Of a stretch of 64,000 nucleotides of DNA, positions 51,644 through 58,626 are shown in pieces (the first letter of the stretch is position 1; each line of letters opens with the position of its first letter). The stretch comes from Bin94 sp965215535 (GTDB lineage Bacteria > Gemmatimonadota > Gemmatimonadetes > Longimicrobiales > Gaopeijiaceae): the NCBI GenBank assembly GCA_965215535.1, contig OZ244063.1, forward strand, positions 2,356,001 to 2,420,000, given 5' to 3'. The position numbers and the translations under genes were made by a program. The notes under the pieces are model-generated. The model searched no databases and was not told the origin of the DNA. It saw only the letters and a list, made by a program, of their open reading frames with translations.

Positions 51644-53273
51644 TGGGGAAGAGTCCTCCGAGCTCGGCATCGGCCTGTACAATTCGCGCGGCTCCGGCGG
51701 CGTCCAGGGTATCCCACACCCCCGCTCCGCCCCCCGGCGGCACCACACCGACCGGCACCGCCCCTGCGCCCACCGCCGCCCGCAGATCGTCGGGGGTGTC
51801 GCCCAGCATCCAGGCGGTTTTTGCGTTGAGCGCATCGAGAGCCAGCCGCACCGGCGCCAGATCGGGTTTGAGCGGGGCGTCTTCGGCGCAGATCACGACC
51901 CGAAAACACTCCCGAATTTCCATCTCGTCCAGGAAGCGCTCGGCGTCGCCGCGCGGCCGCCCCGTCACAATGCCCAGCGGCCTGCGTTCGGCCAGCGACT
52001 CGATCAGCGCGCGGCGGGGAATGAGGGTCTCGTGGCGGCGGAGCCCGGGCGACTTCGCGGTGCCCTGGTAGAGCTCCTCGAAGCGTCGGGTGACCTCGTC
52101 CAGCGAGGCCTCGACCCCGCGCGCCTCCAGCAGGAGCTGCGTGACCCGCCAGTCGCTGTTGGCATGTCCCATCGCCTTGCAGGCGTTGATGTCGCTGTTT
52201 TCCACCTGGATTCCGAAGCTGGCGCAGGTGCGCATGATCGCCTCCCGGTACGAGCGTCGCACATCGGCCAGCACCCCGTCCATGTCGAAGAGCAGGGCAT
52301 CGGGGCGCTCCAGCGCATTCAGCGCACCCTCAAGGCGGTGGAACTCGTTGTCGTTGCGCGGAACCGTGATCCGCACGTGTTCGGGCAGATGCGGAAAATA
52401 ACGCACGACGATTCCCTGTGAAGCCAGTCCCCTGTGAATCCAGCGCGCATCGGGAAGGGCGGCCAGGACAAAGTTGGTCTGCGAGGGCTCGGGTTGTCCG
52501 CCCAGGCGACCGATCAGATCGGCCAGCCGCCTGCGCCGCGCACGCACATCGGCCACGAATGCGCGCATCTCTTCGGTGCCGTGCTGAAGCCGGTCCAGGG
52601 CGATTGCCATGGCGGGGCCGCTCAGACAGTAGGGTCCCCCGAAGCTGCGCACCCGTTCGATATGTTCGGTCGATCCGACCGCGAATCCGACGCGCAGACC
52701 TGCAAGTCCCCACGCCTTGGAGAGGGTGCGGATCAGAATGACATTCGGACACTCGAGGAGGGTGGGAGCGGGATCCTCGTCGGCGAACTCCGCGTAGGCC
52801 GAATCGACCATGAACACGACGCCGGGGGGCAGCGCACCCGCCAGGCGACGCAGCGCGCGGGTGGAAAAGGCGCGTCCGGTGGGATTGTCGGGGCTGATGA
52901 CCGCGACCACGCCGGTTGCGTCGCCGACCTCGGCCAGGATCTCGTCGTGCGGAAGGGTTCCCCAACTGTATTCGATCGGGACCAGGCGCCCGCGGGCCAT
53001 GCGCGCAAAGGCCGGAATCATCTCGAAGGTGGGGACCGGAAAGACGATCTCCTGATCGGGGGCGAGGAAGGCGCGCAGAACCCGGTCGATGGCTTCGTCG
53101 CCGCCGGTTGTGGCCAGGACGCGATCGCTCGCGATGCTCAGCCGGGCGGCATAGGCGGACTCGAGGGGGGCGGTTTTGGGGTACTTGCGCAGGAGCTCGG
53201 GGTCGAGGCGCTCCAGAATGCGCAGGGAGGCACGCGAGGGCAGGGCGCCTTCGTTCATGCTGAGGTCGATCAT
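51636..53273 (-). CDS. hisC: Histidinol-phosphate aminotransferase fused to a HAD phosphatase domain
   Basis: A 545-aa fusion. Residues 1 to about 320 are HisC: SPDNPTG, DSAYAEF and the PLP lysine in TLSKAWGLAGLRVGF. Residues about 322-545 are a HAD-IA hydrolase with motif I LLFDMDGVLAD, motif II GIVTGRPRGDAE, a lysine in LKPDLAPV and motif IV MLGDTPDDLRAA. It sits between hisG and hisB. The operon has no other visible histidinol-phosphatase, so the HAD part is a good candidate for that step, which directly follows HisC. The ATG at 53273 overlaps the hisG stop (ATGA). Confidence 0.9.
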   Translation of the reverse strand: MIDLSMNEGALPSRASLRILERLDPELLRKYPKTAPLESAYAARLSIASDRVLATTGGDEAIDRVLRAFLAPDQEIVFPVPTFEMIPAFARMARGRLVPIEYSWGTLPHDEILAEVGDATGVVAVISPDNPTGRAFSTRALRRLAGALPPGVVFMVDSAYAEFADEDPAPTLLECPNVILIRTLSKAWGLAGLRVGFAVGSTEHIERVRSFGGPYCLSGPAMAIALDRLQHGTEEMRAFVADVRARRRRLADLIGRLGGQPEPSQTNFVLAALPDARWIHRGLASQGIVVRYFPHLPEHVRITVPRNDNEFHRLEGALNALERPDALLFDMDGVLADVRRSYREAIMRTCASFGIQVENSDINACKAMGHANSDWRVTQLLLEARGVEASLDEVTRRFEELYQGTAKSPGLRRHETLIPRRALIESLAERRPLGIVTGRPRGDAERFLDEMEIRECFRVVICAEDAPLKPDLAPVRLALDALNAKTAWMLGDTPDDLRAAVGAGAVPVGVVPPGGGAGVWDTLDAAGAARIVQADAELGGLFPNE

Positions 53274-54190
53274 GGCACAATTTGTTGTGGTTCGGAGACG
53301 ACCAGGTCGGTGCCGCCCCGCGCCTTGACCTCAAGAAGGAGCGCGGGCAGCGCCGAACGGGGGACGGCCGCGCGCACCGCATAGCCGGATTCGCCGTGCA
53401 GTCTGGCCATGGTGGGTTCGCGCATACAGGGCAGGATCGAAATGACCCGCTCCAGGTCCGCGACGGCCACATTGAGCTCCAGCATGACCCGGCTGCGCGC
53501 CTCCAGCACCGAACGCAGAAGAAGAACGAGGTCGTTGATTCGCGTTGCCCGGGCGGGATCGTCGAGGGCGCGGGGATTGGCGTAGAGCCGCGTGGACGAA
53601 TGCATCAGTGCATCGACAACGTCGAGACCGTTGTGGTGCAGCGTAGAGCCGGTGGCGGTGTTGTCCACAATAAAGTCGGCATCCTCGGGGGGGAAGACCT
53701 CGGTGGCGCCATAGGAGCGCACGACCGTGGCTGCAAAGGGCTGTGCGCGGATCCAGCGTTCGGTGATGGCAACATATTCGGTTGCCACGACAAGTGTGCG
53801 CCCGGCGGGAAGTGTGCCGTCGTCGAGAAGGGCGGGGGGAGCGGCTGCCACAATGCGCACCGGATCGAACCCGGTATCGAGCAGCTCGACAAGATCGGCG
53901 TCGAGCTCGGCCACCCAATCCGCGCCGGCAAAGCCGATGTCGCGTGAGCCGGCATGAAGCATGCGCACAACATTTTGCGGTTTGAGCAGCTTGGCCTGAA
54001 ACCCCGGCCAGGAAAGGGTGGGGCGGTAGTTGCGCAAACCGACCCGCACCGCAATTCCCGCATCGGCGAGGAGTGCAAAGACACTTTCCTGCATGCGGCC
54101 CTTGGGAAGCCCGATCCGGACCCGGCGCTCCCCTGGCGCATCCGACCGTGCATTGGGGTTCCGGGGCGTTTCGGGGGCAGGGTTTTGCAT
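53270..54190 (-). CDS. hisG: ATP phosphoribosyltransferase, long form
   Basis: A 306-aa HisG, the first enzyme of histidine synthesis (ATP + PRPP to PR-ATP). The catalytic domain shows RIGLPKGRMQESVFALL, RDIGFAGADWVAEL and the PRPP-binding DFIVDNTATGSTLHHNGL. A C-terminal domain of about 75 residues (NVAVADLERVISILPCMREPTMARLHG) marks the long, self-sufficient form with a feedback-regulation domain, so HisZ is not needed. The ATG at 54190 follows the methyltransferase stop by 4 bases. Confidence 0.95.
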   Translation of the reverse strand: MQNPAPETPRNPNARSDAPGERRVRIGLPKGRMQESVFALLADAGIAVRVGLRNYRPTLSWPGFQAKLLKPQNVVRMLHAGSRDIGFAGADWVAELDADLVELLDTGFDPVRIVAAAPPALLDDGTLPAGRTLVVATEYVAITERWIRAQPFAATVVRSYGATEVFPPEDADFIVDNTATGSTLHHNGLDVVDALMHSSTRLYANPRALDDPARATRINDLVLLLRSVLEARSRVMLELNVAVADLERVISILPCMREPTMARLHGESGYAVRAAVPRSALPALLLEVKARGGTDLVVSEPQQIVP

Positions 54191-54194
54191 TGTT

Positions 54195-54989
54195 CTATGC
54201 GTTCCTCGGTGTGGGAGCCGGGCCGTTCTCTGCGGGTGTGGAATCCGTCCGCCGGAAGATCCACCCGCCATAGAGCAGGCTCCTGAAAAATTGCATGGAT
54301 TCGCCGAATCCGGCAGCGCGGGCCAGCGCAACCAGCCGTTCGGCCGGAGCAAAGTGAATGCCGCTTGCGATGCGCGCGCGAAAGGCGTCGGTGTCGTCGG
54401 AGCGCATTCCCCGAAGTGCCCAGTAGCGCTCCCAAGCCGCCATGGAACGCCGGTGATTGGCGTCGGCGGGGTCGCCGTGCAGATCGAAGAGGACAAAGAT
54501 GCCACCGGGCTTCAACCGGTTGCCGATCTCGCCCAGGAGGGCCGCCTTGCTGCCGTCGTCGGGCACGAAGTGGAGAACGTTGATGAGGGTGGCCGCATCG
54601 AAAAGGGGATGGGCCGGCGCGTCGGCGGCGTAGCCAAGCTGAAGAATGGTTCTGTCGGTCAGCTCCTGTTCGTCCAGGCGTTGCCGCGCGATCTCGAGCA
54701 TCTGGCGCGATGGATCGATGCCGTGCAGCCGCAGATCGGGTCGTGCGCTCCCCAGGGTGACCATCTCGATACCGGTTCCCGCGCCGATCACCAGCACCCG
54801 CGCCTCCGGGGGCAGTTCGGGATCGAGGAGCGCCGCGACCATTGGGAAGAGGGTGGCGTAGCCGGGAATGACGCGGTGGGCGAGCGCCTCGTAGTCGGCG
54901 CCGTAGTCGCCATCGAAATCGAAGGAGCGGGCCGCGCAGCCGTCGGAGACGGGATCGGAGCCGGGCGGGGGAGGGGGAGAGGGGTTCAT
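54195..54989 (-). CDS. Class I SAM-dependent methyltransferase
   Basis: A 264-aa methyltransferase with motif I VLVIGAGTGIEMVTLG, the acidic residue in LHGIDPSRQML, and motif IV DAATLINVLHFVPDD followed by LKPGGIFVLFDLHGD. The N-terminal 15 residues are Pro-rich. The substrate is unknown. Its stop lies 4 bases before hisG, so it is the apparent first gene of the histidine transcript, although it has no known role in that pathway. The ATG at 54989 overlaps the stop of a doubtful upstream ORF. Confidence 0.87.
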   Translation of the reverse strand: MNPSPPPPPGSDPVSDGCAARSFDFDGDYGADYEALAHRVIPGYATLFPMVAALLDPELPPEARVLVIGAGTGIEMVTLGSARPDLRLHGIDPSRQMLEIARQRLDEQELTDRTILQLGYAADAPAHPLFDAATLINVLHFVPDDGSKAALLGEIGNRLKPGGIFVLFDLHGDPADANHRRSMAAWERYWALRGMRSDDTDAFRARIASGIHFAPAERLVALARAAGFGESMQFFRSLLYGGWIFRRTDSTPAENGPAPTPRNA

Positions 54990-55501
54990 GCGGTCTGTGG
55001 GCGGAGGGCGGGCAGCCTGACATGGCGGTGAACAAGTTCAGCCACATGGTTGCGCCACTCCAGCGGGTTATGCACGGAGTGTTTCGCCGGCCTCGGGCGC
55101 GGAATTGCATAATTTTGCAAGTCTTTGCAATTTTTTGCAATTATGGCAACGGTTCCGTCCTCTGGAAAGATTGCGGACAGCCCTTCAAGCAGGTTGGCGC
55201 AGCCGTTGAGAAGCTGTGTATGGCACCGGTGCGCCGCCCGGGTCCCTCGTCCGATCAGGTCACAATATTGTTGTACGAATGATTGTTGTATGAATGGAGC
55301 GACGCGAAGATCGGCAACGTGCATTCGGAAGGGTTGTGCATGAATGGCATCCCGCCCGGTGGGGGCAACGTCAGCCGAGGCGCCGTCTCCGAAGCAGGGA
55401 TTTTTCGCGGGTGTGGCGTTCGCCGGGGCCGGGACGATCTCGCGATCAGGGCGGGTTTCGCTCTCCTGCACCGGCGGCTCTGCGGTGATGCTGTCAGCCA
55501 T
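54986..55501 (-). CDS. Doubtful hypothetical ORF over the histidine operon leader
   Basis: A 171-codon open frame between ilvE and the methyltransferase; its stop overlaps the methyltransferase ATG (ATGA). The first 45 codons look GC-biased like a gene. The rest crosses an unusually AT-rich tract with DNA-level repeats that ignore codon phase, and the product (with FIQQSFVQQYCDLIG and NCKDLQNYAI) matches no family I know. I consider it more likely to be leader or regulatory DNA than a protein gene. Confidence 0.25.
   Translation of the reverse strand: MADSITAEPPVQESETRPDREIVPAPANATPAKNPCFGDGASADVAPTGRDAIHAQPFRMHVADLRVAPFIQQSFVQQYCDLIGRGTRAAHRCHTQLLNGCANLLEGLSAIFPEDGTVAIIAKNCKDLQNYAIPRPRPAKHSVHNPLEWRNHVAELVHRHVRLPALRPQTA
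55105..55140. promoter_or_regulatory. Four TTGCAA/TTGCAT hexamers at exact 10-bp spacing
   Basis: Hexamers begin at 55105 (ttgcat), 55115, 55125 and 55135 (each ttgcaa). TTGCAA is its own reverse complement, so the array reads the same on both strands. One-turn spacing puts all sites on one face of the helix, as in cooperative repressor arrays. The tract lies 116-151 bases upstream of the methyltransferase/his start and is far more AT-rich than its surroundings. Confidence 0.55.
55267..55296 (+). repeat. 15-bp tandem duplication
   Basis: Two abutting copies, attgttgtacgaatg (55267-55281) and attgttgtatgaatg (55282-55296), differ at one base. They lie in the same gene-free leader as the TTGCAA array, about 130 bases further from the his genes. 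Confidence 0.7.
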
Positions 55502-55514
55502 GGCGGGTGTGCGA

Positions 55515-56498
55515 TCAGAGGAACCCGTCGGTCGGGACTTCGCCGGGATCCTGTGTGTCGGAGTCGGGATCGTCCAGGTAGGTCACCCATCCCCAGGGAT
55601 CGGGCCCCGTGCCCCCCGCCAGCTCCAGATAGCGCCGCTGAATGCGCTCCGTGATCGGGCCGCGGCCCCCTTGGCCGACCTCCAGGCCATCGACCGACCG
55701 GATCGGGGTGACCTCGGAGGCGGTTCCGGTAAAGAAGATCTCGTCGGCGGCGTAGAGCATCTCGCGCGGCACAAGCTGTTCGCGCACGGCAATGCCCAGC
55801 TCGGCGGCGATCTTCAGGACGCTGTGGCGGGTGATTCCCCAGAGCGAGGTGCCATCGAGGATCGGGGTGATGAGCTCGTCGTCGATGACCAGGAAGAGGT
55901 TCTGGCCGCTTCCCTCGCTGACCAGTCCGCCCGCGCCCAGTCCGATCGCCTCGGCGTAGCCGTGCGCGTTGGCCTCGGTCACCATGAGGCTCGAGAGGAT
56001 ATAGTTGCCGGCCGACTTGGCGCCGCTCGGGATTGTGTTGGGGGCGGGCCGGTTCCACGACGAGACGCAGACATCGACCCCGCGCCTGAGCCCCTCTTCG
56101 CCCAGATAGGCGCCCCAGGGCCACACCGGAATCCAGGTCTCGATCGGGCTGTGTTCGGCGTGCATTCCGGCCGCTCCGTAGCCGCGCAGCACCATGGGCC
56201 GGATATAGCAGGAGCGCAGTTCGTTGCGCCGGATGGTGTCGATGACCGCTCCCGCCAGCTCCGCGATCGTATATTCGGGTTTCATTCGGTAGGTGCGGCT
56301 CGAATTCATGAGGCGCCGCAGATGATCGTGAAGACGAAAGACCGCCGGCCCCCTGGGGGTGTCGTAGCAGCGGACTCCCTCGAAGACCGATGCCGCGAAC
56401 TGCACCGCCATGCTCAGAACGTGGATCTTTGCGTCTTCCCAGCGCACAAACTCGCCGTCCTTCCAGATCCAGGGGCTGCCCTTCAGCTTGCCGGACAT
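55515..56498 (-). CDS. ilvE: Branched-chain amino acid aminotransferase
   Basis: A 327-aa fold type IV PLP aminotransferase catalysing the last step of Val/Leu/Ile synthesis. The PLP lysine is K161 in SGAKSAGNYI. Other hallmarks are FEGVRCYDTPRGPAVFRL near residues 39-55, YIRPMVLRGYG, and EGSGQNLFLV. GTASEVTPIRSVDG follows near the C-terminus. The ATG at 56498 lies 4 bases after the cupin stop. It lies upstream of the his cluster in the same orientation but is separated by a roughly 520-base leader. Confidence 0.94.
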   Translation of the reverse strand: MSGKLKGSPWIWKDGEFVRWEDAKIHVLSMAVQFAASVFEGVRCYDTPRGPAVFRLHDHLRRLMNSSRTYRMKPEYTIAELAGAVIDTIRRNELRSCYIRPMVLRGYGAAGMHAEHSPIETWIPVWPWGAYLGEEGLRRGVDVCVSSWNRPAPNTIPSGAKSAGNYILSSLMVTEANAHGYAEAIGLGAGGLVSEGSGQNLFLVIDDELITPILDGTSLWGITRHSVLKIAAELGIAVREQLVPREMLYAADEIFFTGTASEVTPIRSVDGLEVGQGGRGPITERIQRRYLELAGGTGPDPWGWVTYLDDPDSDTQDPGEVPTDGFL

Positions 56499-56502
56499 GG
56501 GT

Positions 56503-56901
56503 TTAGCCCTCCCCGTTGGAGCCGTCGCCGGCGTCGCGCAGATAGGAATCGGTCCCGTCGAGCCAGTCCTGGCGGGGCGGCGTGAAGATATCGACGTCGA
56601 TCGTGTCCTCGAGCGCAACCGCCTCGTGCGGCACATTGCCAGGCAGATGCAGAACCTCGCCCGCGCGCACCACCAGTCCGTCGGGGCCGTCGTTGCCGAT
56701 CCGGAAGCGCAGTGCGCCCTCGATGACGTAAGTGATCTGCTCGTTGTCGTGCGCATGCATGGGCACCACCGCGCCCTTCTTTAGATAGACGTGGGCGAGC
56801 ATGGTGCGCTCTCCGGTGATGAGGCTGCGCGAGATGAGCGGATTCAGTTGTTCGGTGGGCTGATCGGCGACCCGGTAGTGGCGAACCGGCGAGTCGTTCA
56901 T
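56503..56901 (-). CDS. Small single-domain cupin protein
   Basis: A 132-aa cupin with metal-binding motif 1, PMHAHDNEQITYVIEGALRF (His, His and Glu in place), and motif 2, HLPGNVPHEAVAL. The C-terminal tail is acidic. The ATG at 56901 has a GGAAG nearby. It is probably co-transcribed with ilvE (4-base gap). The substrate is unknown; such cupins range from dioxygenases to sugar isomerases and regulators. Confidence 0.85.
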   Translation of the reverse strand: MNDSPVRHYRVADQPTEQLNPLISRSLITGERTMLAHVYLKKGAVVPMHAHDNEQITYVIEGALRFRIGNDGPDGLVVRAGEVLHLPGNVPHEAVALEDTIDVDIFTPPRQDWLDGTDSYLRDAGDGSNGEG

Positions 56902-57141
56902 TGCGGTCTTCCTTTGCGTGGGGTGGGGGACTTGAGGGCGAGGCCGGCCTGGGTGCGCGGATCCTTCGCCGAGGCCATCAATCTGTACAGGGGAGGGGTC
57001 AATGGGAAGCCCGCGCACAGCCCGCAGTCCGCATCGAGCGGCATTCGAGCGGCGCTGCATCGGTGCTGGACCGCTGCGCTCTGCATTGCTCCCTGCCAGC
57101 CCGCAGAGCCAGGGATTGGGGATGACCTGGCCTTTGGGGGA

Positions 57142-58617
57142 TTAGCGCCGCCACGCGGGAACCACCGGAATTCCCCGGCTTGTACTGACATCGAGGGCGA
57201 GTCCGGCGAGGGGACCGGGCATGGCGTCGGCCTGCAGGGGATCGCCCCGCAGAATGGCGCGCACCGTTCCCGCCCGGTCGCGATAGATCGACATGGGGCG
57301 GTCGGTGGCGCTGTCCAGGGTGGCCGTGGCGTTGCCGGGGCCGGTCAGGGTGATGCTGGCCAAGCCCTCCCAGCCGGGGCGAATGGGGAGCTGCCAGACG
57401 AAGCCGCCTTCCCCGCCTCCACCATCGGCGATCTCGGGCATGGCAAAGGGGAGGGTGAAGAGGGTCTGCCCGGTGGCGGTTGTGCCCTCAATCGTCCAGG
57501 GGCCGACCGCCTCGGGCAGTGTGGGCGGGGCATCGACGACAAAGGCGGGCTCGAGGTGGGGCGTTCCCGTGGAATCGACGCCGCCCCAGAGAAGAAGGGC
57601 AGAGGTGGGGGGCGGTGGGGGGAGTTCGGCGCGGACTCGGTGGCGGAAGGCGTTGGTGAAGTGGTAGTCGCTGATCCAGTCGCCGGAGCAATAGGACATT
57701 ACGTCGGGTTGATTGGGGTGCGTCAGAGTGCCATTTGTGAAGTCGTAGCCCCAGGCGCCACTCTGGCCTCTCCGATAGGGGAAACCCGCATCAACGCTCC
57801 TGGGGTTGCCGCACGGCGCATGCCGAAGCGATAGATTGTGGCCCAGCTCGTGGGCGATTGTTCCTGCATGGAGGCCCGAGACGCTGGTCCAGCCTCCAAC
57901 CCATGCCCAGCCACCACCCCTGATAGTACCCATCCAGTAGCCGCGACCACCCTCCATCGTGCGAATGGCCTGTGTCCGATTGAGAATCGCGGTGCCGTTG
58001 CCGAAATCGGGCCGGATGTCAGTCCAGACAGGTTCGTGAGCTGTAACCAACCATTCGGGGGCAGGCAGAATCGCTTGTGAAAGTTGCAAGAGTTGATGGC
58101 CATGCGGATTGGCGGCCATTTCCTGAGTCTTGACCACAATCGACGAATCGGGGTTCTCGGTCCAGAGAAAAGGAACCAGGGTGAGTTCCATCGTCGGCAG
58201 CGCTTTAATCTCAAGTAATGTGCGTCCCTCGGCGGGAAGGCGGCGGACAATACCGAGTGCAGGATCAAGAGTGCTCTCGGGATCGATTTCAATCACCATT
58301 TCCAGTCCCGGTTGCAACAGTTTGCCCGGTATTCGGACATTGGCAGAGATCGCAAGATCGCTTTCGTCGAGCGCGGCCGGCAACGGGCCGGGTTTGCCGG
58401 GAATCTCCACAGTATGCAAAGCGGTGGCGCTTCCCGAAGCGTAGAACGACGCCCGCATCGGGGGGACTGGCACACGGCTTCCGGCTGGCGCGGTGGGAAA
58501 GACCCGAAGCAGTGCTTTGCGCCTGGCGATCAGCGGCACCGGATACTCGAGGCTTTGCGTGGTTTGTACTAAGTAGGCCATGCCAATGGAACAGGGCCGC
58601 ACGCGATAAAAAAGCAT
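57142..58617 (-). CDS. Metzincin zinc protease domain (C-terminal part of a split LRR-protease)
   Basis: A 491-aa open frame. The zinc site is HELGHNLSLRH (HExxHxxxxxH), with a Met-turn in DVMSYC, so this is a metzincin. The N-terminal part (YLVQTTQSLEYPVPLIA, LEMVIEIDPESTLDPALG) is a conserved pre-domain, and the C-terminus is a beta sandwich. There is no signal peptide at the ATG (58617). The frame is continuous with the LRR ORF upstream except for one TGA at 58627-58629, four codons before. I infer that it was the protease half of one secreted LRR-metzincin protein and may no longer be made as such. Confidence 0.85.
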   Translation of the reverse strand: MLFYRVRPCSIGMAYLVQTTQSLEYPVPLIARRKALLRVFPTAPAGSRVPVPPMRASFYASGSATALHTVEIPGKPGPLPAALDESDLAISANVRIPGKLLQPGLEMVIEIDPESTLDPALGIVRRLPAEGRTLLEIKALPTMELTLVPFLWTENPDSSIVVKTQEMAANPHGHQLLQLSQAILPAPEWLVTAHEPVWTDIRPDFGNGTAILNRTQAIRTMEGGRGYWMGTIRGGGWAWVGGWTSVSGLHAGTIAHELGHNLSLRHAPCGNPRSVDAGFPYRRGQSGAWGYDFTNGTLTHPNQPDVMSYCSGDWISDYHFTNAFRHRVRAELPPPPPTSALLLWGGVDSTGTPHLEPAFVVDAPPTLPEAVGPWTIEGTTATGQTLFTLPFAMPEIADGGGGEGGFVWQLPIRPGWEGLASITLTGPGNATATLDSATDRPMSIYRDRAGTVRAILRGDPLQADAMPGPLAGLALDVSTSRGIPVVPAWRR

Positions 58618-58626
58618 TCCCGCAGC

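Noticed and set aside
55022..55282. Plus-strand 86-codon frame in the his leader
   Set aside because: No ribosome site, no family resemblance, and it covers the non-codon-phased TTGCAA array.
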